The position numbers and the translations under genes are program-made. The notes beneath the pieces were generated by a model. The model was not told the origin of the DNA. It saw nothing but the letters and a program-made list of their open reading frames with translations, and did no database searches. This document shows, piece after piece, positions 1 to 8,690 of a DNA stretch of 64,000 nucleotides. The stretch's first letter is position 1; each line of letters starts with the position of its first letter. Origin of the DNA: Halomonas sp. (GTDB lineage Bacteria > Pseudomonadota > Gammaproteobacteria > Pseudomonadales > Halomonadaceae); the NCBI RefSeq assembly GCF_020832045.1, contig NZ_JAFIFK010000032.1:38600-102599 (forward strand), written 5' to 3'.

Positions 1-2033
1 AGGATTAATCGCGACAGGAGCCCACTCATGGCCAGCAGGCCCACGAGCAGAAGCGACAGCGCGATGGGTCTAGCGGTGAGATTGATCTCGTGGTCCAGCG
101 CCAATGTGGACACCAGCAGGATCGGGATCAGCGCCAAACCGAGCCAGCCAAGCAACCAACGCAGCCGTGCCACATAGCCGGCAGGCCAGTAGAAGTGCTT
201 GGTGGCCACGCCGTCTCGTACCAGCAGGCGGCGTGACCAAGCAATGAACCCCCAGGCCAGCGCCAGGTGCAGGAAGGCCAGACCAAGACCCGACGCGATT
301 CCCTGGCCGATAGTGGCCAGCGATATACCGGCCCCTGCCAGGGCCAGCGGGCCGGGGGCCGCCAGCAGCGCATTGAGGCCGACGGCTTGAGGAGTATGGA
401 GCTGGGAGTCGCTGCGCAAACGGCCTATCTGGTCATGCAGCATGCTCAGGCGACGCTGAATACGGCGGCGAAGCCCGAGCAACAGGACCGAGACGAAGAC
501 CAGCGGCGCTCCACGCAAGGCCTCGACACCAGGCGTTTGCCAATGTACCGGCAATACCTCGCGCCATTCCCCTTGCCGCAACTCCTCCGCCAGGCTGGCA
601 GGCAGTTGCCGAAACCATGCCAAGTCCAGCGGACGGGTATTGGCGATCCAGAACAGCTGCTCGTCGATGGTGGTGCGAAGTTCACGGGTGGTGTCATGCA
701 ACTGTTGTTGATTGAGCTGCAGTTCGATGGCTGCGCTCAGCAGGCTGCCGTAGGTCTGCTCGAGCTGATCGACGAGCTGGCGGCGCGAGTGGTACAGGCC
801 CTGCAGGGAATCGACCAGCGCTTGAGTGACCTCGACCCCGGCCTCCTCGAGGCGCAGATTGGCCAAGCGTTCGCCCTGGCGCAAAGTATCGCGTTGGCGA
901 ACCAGATCGAACTGACGTAGGCGCAGGTCGGCGATTTCATCCTGCAGCGTGCGCCCCAGATCGACCTGGGGCAGCGAGCGGCGCTGTTCGCTCAGAATAC
1001 GCGATAGCAGCAGGCTGCCACGAATGGCTTCTATCTGCTCGTTGAGGCTGCGTTGCAGTTGGCGTACGTGATCGAGCTGGCTACGTATTCCCAGGCTTTC
1101 GCGAACCAGACCGTTGTGGCGATCGTTGGCTCGCAACAATTCGAGACTGAGTTCACGGTTCACCTGCTGGGCGCGTTCGAGCACCGGATGACCGGCTTCA
1201 AGCAGCGGGTCGTCACGGGCGGCGTCGGCGATCGCTTGCTCGGAGGCCATGCGCCGCTGTCGATCGATAACTCCTTGCAACAGCGTCAGCTCGGTCTCCT
1301 TGCGTGCAATCTGCTGGGTAATCAGATCGCGGCGCTGCTGCGCCAATTCGCGCAGCCGGGTATTGCTGCCCAGCTCTCGCTGGCGCAAGCGTAGCGTACG
1401 CTCGGCCAGGCGACGCTCCACTTGCATTTGCCAAAGCCGGGGAGACGCCTCGCTGACGCCCTGGCCTTCCATGACATCCAAAGCGCGGCGTGTACGTTCG
1501 GCGATCTGCATCGCCTCGGCAATGGCCTGCTGAGCCCGCTCAGGCAATGTCTGTGCGGCGAGCAGCTGTGAATTGACATCGGCTAGCCGATCCTGCAATT
1601 GCTGCAGCTCGAACACAGCCTCCTGTTGGCGATACTCCAATTCATCCAGGGGGGTATCGTCGAGTTCGGCGATGGAACGATCGAGTTCCGCCTCCTCTTC
1701 CTGGTGAAGTTCTCGCTCCAGGCGCAGCAACTCGGCTGGAGCACTCTCCAGGCGTTGTTCCAAGGCCTCGAGCCGCTCCTCTACACCCTTGAGCTGCTCC
1801 AGGGCCTGCAGGGTCGATTCCAGCGCATCGATATCGCGCTGCTCGGCTTCGCTGACACTCTCGCCCTCTTCCGGGAGCAACTCGGCTAAACGCTCTTCCA
1901 CCGCCTGGCGGTCGGGCAACGGGTCGTCTGCCAGCACCGGCATCACCAGCGCAGTCCAGCAGCAGAGCATCAGGCAGAGCGCCTGCCAGGCGCGCCGGGA
2001 TGGGCCGGCGATAGTGTGAAACGTAACGTTCAC
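1..2033 (-). CDS. mscK: MscK/KefA-like mechanosensitive channel, N-terminal part (runs off the left edge; GTG start near 2033)
   Basis: Open minus frame (MNVTFHTIAGPSRRAWQALCLMLC...) with signal peptide, long coiled-coil periplasmic region and then TM segments, as in the MscK N-terminus. Confidence 0.75.
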   Translation of the reverse strand, partial: MNVTFHTIAGPSRRAWQALCLMLCCWTALVMPVLADDPLPDRQAVEERLAELLPEEGESVSEAEQRDIDALESTLQALEQLKGVEERLEALEQRLESAPAELLRLERELHQEEEAELDRSIAELDDTPLDELEYRQQEAVFELQQLQDRLADVNSQLLAAQTLPERAQQAIAEAMQIAERTRRALDVMEGQGVSEASPRLWQMQVERRLAERTLRLRQRELGSNTRLRELAQQRRDLITQQIARKETELTLLQGVIDRQRRMASEQAIADAARDDPLLEAGHPVLERAQQVNRELSLELLRANDRHNGLVRESLGIRSQLDHVRQLQRSLNEQIEAIRGSLLLSRILSEQRRSLPQVDLGRTLQDEIADLRLRQFDLVRQRDTLRQGERLANLRLEEAGVEVTQALVDSLQGLYHSRRQLVDQLEQTYGSLLSAAIELQLNQQQLHDTTRELRTTIDEQLFWIANTRPLDLAWFRQLPASLAEELRQGEWREVLPVHWQTPGVEALRGAPLVFVSVLLLGLRRRIQRRLSMLHDQIGRLRSDSQLHTPQAVGLNALLAAPGPLALAGAGISLATIGQGIASGLGLAFLHLALAWGFIAWSRRLLVRDGVATKHFYWPAGYVARLRWLLGWLGLALIPILLVSTLALDHEINLTARPIALSLLLVGLLAMSGLLSRLI

Positions 2034-2173
2034 GAAATTCCTCGTTTCTACTGGCCTGCGCCTGGGCGAGACACGGCCACGTACAATATGATGACAATCG
2101 GCATGCCAGCAGTTGACTTGCCTAGGCGACGTGGTAGAAACGGTAGCTCACACGCTCCGCTTCGAGTTCCTCC

Positions 2174-3190
2174 ATGACCATCCGTTCACTTCTGTTCACC
2201 AGTGCCGCCGTGTTCGGCCTGCTGCCTTTGTCAGCCTTTGGCCAGGCCGATACCCAGCGAGAAGCCATAGAAGCTCGTATCGAAGCATTGACCGGCGAGG
2301 TGGAAGCACTGCGCCTTCAGCTCGAGGCCATGCCGCAGGACGACGACTCCCTCCACGTCGAGGTCGATGACCCCGTCATCGAAGAGGTCATCCAGCGCCG
2401 CCAGCTCGAGCGCGAATCCACTCGCAACCCTCTGGCCATTACCACGCACCGGCGAAATTACCTGTTCCCAGTGAGCTATACCACTCATCCCAATGCCGTT
2501 GCCTTTCGTGACGTCTACGCCGATGTGGGCCCCAATGATCTGGAAGTGAAATTCCAGTTCAGCGCCAAGGTCAACCTGCTCGAGGATGTGTTCGGCACCA
2601 CGGGGGATCTCTACTTTGCCTACACCCAGCGCAGCTGGTGGCAGGCCTACAACACCGATGCCTCATCGCCATTCCGGGAGACCAATTACGAACCCGAGGT
2701 CTTTCTCGAGTTCGACAATACCACCCGACTATTGGGCTGGACCAACACGCGCAACCGTATCGCCTTCAACCATCTCTCCAATGGGCGCTCCATGCCGCTG
2801 TCCCGCAGCTGGAATCGCATCTACCTGGAAAGCATGTTCCAGCGAGGCGACTGGGCGGTTGCCGTGGCACCGCACTGGCGCATCCCCGAGTCCGACGGCG
2901 ATGACGACAATCCCAATATCGACCGCTACTGGGGCTATGGCGACGTGACCGTTGCGCGCCGTTTCAACGGCGACCAGGAGGCCAGCGTCATGGTGCGCGG
3001 CAATCCCAGCCCCGGGAACTACGGGACCCAGGTCGATTATTCCTGGCCCTTGTTCGGCAACATTCGCGGTCATGTCCAATACTTCTATGGCTATGGCGAA
3101 AGCATGATCGATTACGATCATCGCAACCATCGCATGAGTATTGGGTTCAGCGTCAACCCATTGATTTCCGGCTCAGGCGGGGTGCGCTGA
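2174..3190 (+). CDS. pldA: Outer membrane phospholipase A1 (OMPLA)
   Basis: Signal peptide and the NHLSNGRSMPLSRSWNR active-site region of OMPLA. Confidence 0.92.
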   Translation: MTIRSLLFTSAAVFGLLPLSAFGQADTQREAIEARIEALTGEVEALRLQLEAMPQDDDSLHVEVDDPVIEEVIQRRQLERESTRNPLAITTHRRNYLFPVSYTTHPNAVAFRDVYADVGPNDLEVKFQFSAKVNLLEDVFGTTGDLYFAYTQRSWWQAYNTDASSPFRETNYEPEVFLEFDNTTRLLGWTNTRNRIAFNHLSNGRSMPLSRSWNRIYLESMFQRGDWAVAVAPHWRIPESDGDDDNPNIDRYWGYGDVTVARRFNGDQEASVMVRGNPSPGNYGTQVDYSWPLFGNIRGHVQYFYGYGESMIDYDHRNHRMSIGFSVNPLISGSGGVR

Positions 3191-3264
3191 TCTGGGGTTT
3201 TGCGTTGAACTCACATCAGCGAGTGCTATGCTGAGGCTGTCATTCATCGTCAAAGGAAGACTAC

Positions 3265-3597
3265 ATGGCAACCCGTAAACCGAATACCGACGACACCTCT
3301 CGTCAGCTGAGGGAAGACCTGCATCAGCTCACTCGCACCATCGAAGAGCTTGTCAGCGCCACGGCCGACGACTCGCGCAGCAATATCAAGGAACTGCGCG
3401 AGCGCGCCGAGAAGCGGCTCAAGGATACCCGCGACCGGCTGGAAGCCCGCGGTGAGCGCCTCTACGATGAAGCCCGCGACACCATGCACGAACAGGCCGA
3501 CGCCGTTGACCGTTACGTACACGACAATACCTGGACAAGTATCGGCATTGGCGCCGCGGTAGGTGTCGTTATCGGCGTGCTTCTCGGGCGACGTTGA
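3265..3597 (+). CDS. DUF883 / ElaB-YqjD family inner-membrane protein
   Basis: Amphipathic helical N-terminus plus C-terminal GIGAAVGVVIGVLLGRR. Confidence 0.88.
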   Translation: MATRKPNTDDTSRQLREDLHQLTRTIEELVSATADDSRSNIKELRERAEKRLKDTRDRLEARGERLYDEARDTMHEQADAVDRYVHDNTWTSIGIGAAVGVVIGVLLGRR

Positions 3598-3998
3598 TGG
3601 CCGAGAACGACGGACCGACACAGCGTCTGTTCACGGTATGCAAGCGACTTTTGGCAAGTCTGGTGGCAACCGGCGAGACGCGTCTGCGTCTCGCCGTACT
3701 CGAGCTTGAGGAAGAACGGGCTCGCGTCGTGACGCTGTTGCTGCTGATGGGGCTGAGCCTGGTATTGATGCTGCTGGGCTTGACCATGCTGGCGCTGCTT
3801 GTGGTCGTGCTGTTCTGGGACACCCACCGCCTGGCCGGCATCGGCATCAGCGCCCTGGTGCTACTGGGCGGGGGTATCGGCACCGCACTGCTTGGCATCC
3901 GCTTGGCCCGGCGCCATACACTGCTCAAGGAAACGCTGGCCCAGTTGGCGCTGGACCGCCACCTGCTGGAGGAACGGCGTGACTCGCCACGACCCTAA
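3597..3998 (+). CDS. YqjE-like (phage holin family) membrane protein
   Basis: Two hydrophobic segments, directly downstream of the DUF883 gene as in yqjD-yqjE. Confidence 0.82.
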   Translation: MAENDGPTQRLFTVCKRLLASLVATGETRLRLAVLELEEERARVVTLLLLMGLSLVLMLLGLTMLALLVVVLFWDTHRLAGIGISALVLLGGGIGTALLGIRLARRHTLLKETLAQLALDRHLLEERRDSPRP

Positions 3999-4296
3999 CA
4001 ATACTCCACATCCTGCACCCACGCGCGACCAGCGCAAGGCCGAGCTGCTGGTTAAAATCGAACAGCAGCGTGTCGATATCCTGGTCGAAGCAGAACGCTG
4101 TAGGCACGGCTCCCTGACACTCGATACTGGCTTTGAGCATCTCGAGCGATATCGAGGCTTGGTTTATGTCGCCTGCGGCGTATTGCTGGTGGTAGGTATT
4201 CGACACCCTCATAAGCTGGCGACACTGGCAAGACGAGTCGCTGCCGGCACCTTACTGCTCAACCGGGCACGCCGCCTGTTCGGACAGGTGCGCTGA
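3979..4296 (+). CDS. YqjK-like protein
   Basis: GTG start overlapping yqjE; small basic protein in the yqjD-E-K context. Confidence 0.7.
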   Translation: MTRHDPNNTPHPAPTRDQRKAELLVKIEQQRVDILVEAERCRHGSLTLDTGFEHLERYRGLVYVACGVLLVVGIRHPHKLATLARRVAAGTLLLNRARRLFGQVR

Positions 4297-4340
4297 AGTC
4301 AGGTGCGCTGAACATCCCCTGCCTTCTCCTGGGAAAAGCG

Positions 4341-5105
4341 CTAAAGCTGCGCCTCGGCGACATGCCGCCGCCGCGATGAGGCACCCGGCACCCACTTCAT
4401 CCAACTCTCGCCCCGCTTGAGACGCTTATCGATGAAGCGGCGTGTCCGGCGTTGGCCTTCACTGGTATCGGCTGCCCAGACAGCCAGCGCCGCCAGGAAC
4501 AGACTGGTCAGCGCAATCTCCTCCACCTGTGCTCGGCGGGTACCATAGCGAGCTTCGAGACGTGCCGCTTCACGCAACCACTGAACGGTACGCGAAAGAT
4601 CGAATACCATCGGCACCCAGGTATGCGGATGGGGCAAATGCGCCTTGGTCTTGAGCATCTGTACGGTAACCCGATGATGGGCAGAAAAGGTATCGAACCA
4701 GGCTTGCAGGCAGTGCTCGATGCGCACCCGCTCGGGCCAGTCTTCGAAGGTGTCAGGCTTCTCCGCCAACATCCCGCGCCAGCCGCGCTCAAACCAGGCA
4801 TTGGCCACGTCATCCATGTCGCGAAAGCGTTCCAGCACCACGGACATCGGCAGCCCGAGGCTGCGCGCCACCTCGGAGAGGCGTACCGCCTGCCAGCCCT
4901 GCTCCTCGGCCTGGCGAACGGCCTCGTCAACGACTAAGTCGGCAAATGAGGAGGCCTCGGTTCGTGAGGAGTCCTGAATCGCTATCATGGTCATGATGGT
5001 CCCTCGATATTCCCGCATGGCTCTGTCATGCAGCATAGTCCGGTTTACGGCCGATGCCATCAGGGGGCCCGCTCCAGATAATGGATACAGAATAGCGAGT
5101 CGCAA
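4341..5105 (-). CDS. TetR/AcrR-family regulator (true start probably internal, MTMIAIQDSS...)
   Basis: TetR-like HTH (VRLSEVARSLGLPMSVVLERFRDMDDVANAWFER). Confidence 0.75.
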   Translation of the reverse strand: MRLAILYPLSGAGPLMASAVNRTMLHDRAMREYRGTIMTMIAIQDSSRTEASSFADLVVDEAVRQAEEQGWQAVRLSEVARSLGLPMSVVLERFRDMDDVANAWFERGWRGMLAEKPDTFEDWPERVRIEHCLQAWFDTFSAHHRVTVQMLKTKAHLPHPHTWVPMVFDLSRTVQWLREAARLEARYGTRRAQVEEIALTSLFLAALAVWAADTSEGQRRTRRFIDKRLKRGESWMKWVPGASSRRRHVAEAQL

Positions 5106-6022
5106 TCCGTCCAGTATGCACGGGGTTCGAATCCGGCGCGTTCGGCCAGATCTTGAAACCCAGACACGCTGTACTTGTACGAGCTTTCGGTATGCAGGCT
5201 CTCGCCTTCATCGAAGAAAATGCATTCGTTGGCTAGCCTAAGGCTTTGATCGCACTGGCTGACCAGGTGCATCTCGATGCGATGATCGACCTCATTGTAA
5301 AAAGCGCGGTGACGGAAGCGGGATGGCTCCACCTCGGCCTCGAAATCGTGGCGCAGCCGCTCCAGTAAGTTGAGATTGAACGCAGCGGTAATGCCGGCGG
5401 CATCGTTGTAGGCGGCATCGAGTATCGCGCGATCCTTGATCAGATCGACACCGATGAGTAGCCCGCCCCCGGGCGGCAGCAGCTGCGTCAACCCACCGAG
5501 GAAGTTCTCGGCCTCCTCGGGAGTGAAATTACCGATGCTCGAACCGGGAAAGAATGCTACTGGGCGCTCCCCCGTCAGCCCATCCGGCCAGGACATCGGG
5601 CGCGAGAAGTCGGCCCAGGCCGCGTGGACTTCCAGCCAGGGGTAATCCACTGCCAAACGATGGGTGCAGTCCAGAAGAAAATCCCGCGAGATATCTACCC
5701 CGAGATAACAGAGTGGGTGAAGCGCCTCGAGCAGCAGCCTCACCTTGCGGCTGGCCCCGCTGCCAAGTTCGATCAGAGTGGCATCGCGCCCTACCACTTC
5801 GGCTATCTCAGCGGCGGCAGCGCGCAGAATGCTCTCCTCGGTGCGGGTCGGATAGTACTCGGGCTGCTCGCAGATCGCGTCGAAAAGCTCCGAGCCGCGC
5901 CGATCGTAGAAGAACTTGGGCGAAGTGTATTTCGGAGTTGAGGTAAGTCCCTCCAGCAATTCAGCATGCAGTGAGCCTGCCGATACTGGATGCTGGTCAT
6001 GAAAGCGTACGAGCGGGCTCAT
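5060..6022 (-). CDS. egtD: L-histidine N(alpha)-methyltransferase EgtD
   Basis: Translation from MSPLVRFHD; YTSPKFFYDRRGSELFDAICEQPEYYPTRTE and FFPGSSIGNF motifs. Confidence 0.92.
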   Translation of the reverse strand: MSPLVRFHDQHPVSAGSLHAELLEGLTSTPKYTSPKFFYDRRGSELFDAICEQPEYYPTRTEESILRAAAAEIAEVVGRDATLIELGSGASRKVRLLLEALHPLCYLGVDISRDFLLDCTHRLAVDYPWLEVHAAWADFSRPMSWPDGLTGERPVAFFPGSSIGNFTPEEAENFLGGLTQLLPPGGGLLIGVDLIKDRAILDAAYNDAAGITAAFNLNLLERLRHDFEAEVEPSRFRHRAFYNEVDHRIEMHLVSQCDQSLRLANECIFFDEGESLHTESSYKYSVSGFQDLAERAGFEPRAYWTDCDSLFCIHYLERAP

Positions 6023-6023
6023 G

Positions 6024-7337
6024 TCATGCCTCCCTGGCCAGTCGGAAACCGGAAAAGGCCCAGCGGGCATGCGGCGGGAAGAAGTTACGGTAGCTGCGTC
6101 GTATATGCTCGGCAGGCGTTGCGCAGCAGCCGCCACGTAGCACCATTTGTCCCGACATGAACTTACCGTTGTACTCGCCCAGTGTGCCCGGCAAGGTGCG
6201 AAAGCCAGGGTAAGGACGGTAAGCGCTGCCGGTCCACTCCCACACATCGCCGAACATCTGGCTCGCAGCGCAAGACTGGGACGGCGACGCCACCGGCTGC
6301 AGGTGGTCGTCCTCGACGAAATTTCCTACCAGTGAAGCCTCGTGAGCGGCCACCTCCCACTCCGCTTCGCTTGGCAGCCTCGCATTGGCCCAGCGCGCAT
6401 AGGCATCGGCTTCGTAAAAGCTTACGTGAGCCACTGGTGCGTGGATATCGACCGGACGCATCCCCCCCAGGGTGAAGTGATGCCAGCCGTCGTCTCGTTT
6501 CACCCAGTACAAAGGCGCCTGCCAACCTGCCTGCCCGATCAGCTGCCAGCCTTCGGCAAGCCACAGCTCGGCACGCGTATAACCGCCATCCTCGATGAAA
6601 GCCAGGAACTCGCCGTTGGTAACGGGACGCTTGGCCAGCTGAAAGGTTTCGAGGAACTGGCGGTGCACCGGCCCTTCGTTGTCGTAGGCAAACCCGGTCT
6701 GGAAGTCATGGCCAACGGTGCGCACGCCTGCGTCGTGAACCAGCCAGCCAAGCTCACCTGGCGGTTCGCATCCGGGTACGGAGAGATCCTCGCGATAGGC
6801 GGGAAGCAAGGGGTTCTGAGCCAGGATGTGCTTGATATCCATGAGCAACAGCTCCTGATGCTGCTGCTCATGGTGAAGTCCCAGCTCGAGGCGGCGAAAT
6901 ATCTCCCCGAGGTATTCACGTGGGGGCGCTTCGAGAAGCTCCGCCATGGCGTCGTCTACATGGGCACGGAAGCGGTAGACATCGGCCACGGTAGGTCGTG
7001 ACAAGGTCCCGCGACTTGGCCGCGGAAAGGGCACGCCGTGCGTCTCGTAATAGGAGTTGAACAGAAAATCGTAAACGGGATCGAGCGGTCGGTAACGGGG
7101 CTGAAAGGGAACCAGGATGAAGGCTTCGAAGAACCACGTAACGTGGGCAAGGTGCCATTTCGGTGGGCTCACGTCATCCATGCTCTGGATCACGTAATCC
7201 TCAGTGCACAGCGGCTGGCACAGCCGCTCGGATGCCTGGCGAACGCGCTGATAACGTCTCAACCACTCCTTGAGATGCTGGGTGTCGGGCGTATGCAGCT
7301 GCCGGGTTCTGTCCAACTGGTAGGCGAGAGGGGGCAT
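6024..7337 (-). CDS. egtB: Ergothioneine biosynthesis protein EgtB
   Basis: DinB-like N-terminus (ELGLHHEQQHQELLLMDIKH) plus FGE-sulfatase domain (VLRGGCCATPAEHIRRSYRNFFPPHARWAFSGFRLAR). Confidence 0.93.
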   Translation of the reverse strand: MPPLAYQLDRTRQLHTPDTQHLKEWLRRYQRVRQASERLCQPLCTEDYVIQSMDDVSPPKWHLAHVTWFFEAFILVPFQPRYRPLDPVYDFLFNSYYETHGVPFPRPSRGTLSRPTVADVYRFRAHVDDAMAELLEAPPREYLGEIFRRLELGLHHEQQHQELLLMDIKHILAQNPLLPAYREDLSVPGCEPPGELGWLVHDAGVRTVGHDFQTGFAYDNEGPVHRQFLETFQLAKRPVTNGEFLAFIEDGGYTRAELWLAEGWQLIGQAGWQAPLYWVKRDDGWHHFTLGGMRPVDIHAPVAHVSFYEADAYARWANARLPSEAEWEVAAHEASLVGNFVEDDHLQPVASPSQSCAASQMFGDVWEWTGSAYRPYPGFRTLPGTLGEYNGKFMSGQMVLRGGCCATPAEHIRRSYRNFFPPHARWAFSGFRLAREA

Positions 7338-7502
7338 GGCGCACTCCTGTGACGAGCTACATCCGTGACGAACCGATCCCTCAAGCGTAGCAAGCCTCCC
7401 GAGAACCGGAGGTTACCGAACGTAACGCCGAGGTTGAGCAGCCTAAGCATATTTGATCAAACGAAACATAACGCGTAACGTAATGTGAGCATGAGATAGG
7501 GG

Positions 7503-8690
7503 GTGCACAGGGACAAACGCAATCAAGGAATGATTCGCAGCATGTCCAGAAACGTAACGATGGTCGTGGGTACGCGCCCGGAAGCCATCAAGATGGCACC
7601 GCTGGCACACCGACTCGCCAAGCGAAGCGATATCGATCTACAGCTCTGCATCACCGGCCAGCATCAGGAAATGCTCGAGCAGGTGATCGACATTTTCGAG
7701 CTACCCGTTACAGCACGGCTAAACGTGCCGCAAGGCGGCGCGCTCAATCGCCTCACCGGCGAGATGATGCGGGAACTCGACAGCTACCTGGCCGCTACCG
7801 ACCCCGCACTGGTGGTTGTCCATGGCGATACCTGCACCTGCTTTGCCGCCTCGCTCGCGGCCTTTCACTTGCAGTTGCCGGTCGCGCACATAGAGGCCGG
7901 CCTGAGGTCAGGCGACCGTCACTCCCCCTGGCCGGAAGAAAACTATCGGCGCATGGCCGATTCGTTGGCGGAACTGCATCTGGCACCCACCCTGGCGGCT
8001 CGGGACAACCTCATCGCCGAGGGCCTGCCGCAAGCTCGCATCAAGGTCACCGGCAATACCGTAGTCGATGCCCTGCTGTGGATGAAACAGCGTATCGACA
8101 GCCAGCAGTGGCAGCCTGATGGTGCCTCGCCGCTGTCTCGCCTTGATTCCGAACGCAAAATCGTGCTGATCACCAGTCACCGCCGTGAGAACCATGGCGA
8201 TGGCCTGGTGAACGTCTGCCGCGCCGTCGCCAGACTCGCGGCACGGCATGCGGATGTCGACTTCGTATTCCCGGTACATCTCAATCCGATCGTAAAGCAA
8301 GCGGTTCACGGCGAGCTGGGACAGTACGCCAACGTGCTGCTGACAGCACCGCTGGATTATCGCCATCTGGTCTGGCTGATGATGCATTCCAGCATGATCC
8401 TGACGGATTCAGGCGGTATCCAGGAAGAGGCGGTGACGCTCGGCAAGCCTCTGTTGATCATGCGCGATACCACCGAGCGCCCGGAGGCACTGGAAAACCA
8501 AGGAGCCATGCTGGTCGGCACCGATCCCGAGGCCATATACGCCAGCGCCCACGCCATACTCCAGTCGCCTCATGCGCTTGGGCCGGCTGCCCTTGGGCCC
8601 TCGCCCTACGGAGATGGCCAGGCCGCCAGGCGAATCGAAGAATTCATCGTCGAGTGGCTGGTTACCCGCGAAGGAAGTCCAGCGTCATGA
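7503..8690 (+). CDS. wecB: UDP-N-acetylglucosamine 2-epimerase (non-hydrolysing); start could be 7530 or 7542
   Basis: VVGTRPEAIKMAPL, VHGDTCTCFAASLAAF, HIEAGLRSG, TDSGGIQEEA motifs. Confidence 0.93.
   Translation: MHRDKRNQGMIRSMSRNVTMVVGTRPEAIKMAPLAHRLAKRSDIDLQLCITGQHQEMLEQVIDIFELPVTARLNVPQGGALNRLTGEMMRELDSYLAATDPALVVVHGDTCTCFAASLAAFHLQLPVAHIEAGLRSGDRHSPWPEENYRRMADSLAELHLAPTLAARDNLIAEGLPQARIKVTGNTVVDALLWMKQRIDSQQWQPDGASPLSRLDSERKIVLITSHRRENHGDGLVNVCRAVARLAARHADVDFVFPVHLNPIVKQAVHGELGQYANVLLTAPLDYRHLVWLMMHSSMILTDSGGIQEEAVTLGKPLLIMRDTTERPEALENQGAMLVGTDPEAIYASAHAILQSPHALGPAALGPSPYGDGQAARRIEEFIVEWLVTREGSPAS

Noticed and set aside
7410-7560. Several CGTAACG/GAACGTAACG motifs upstream of wecB as an operator array
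   Set aside because: Short and irregularly spaced, one lies in coding sequence, and the same motif also occurs at the mscK start; not distinguishable from chance without a genome-wide count.
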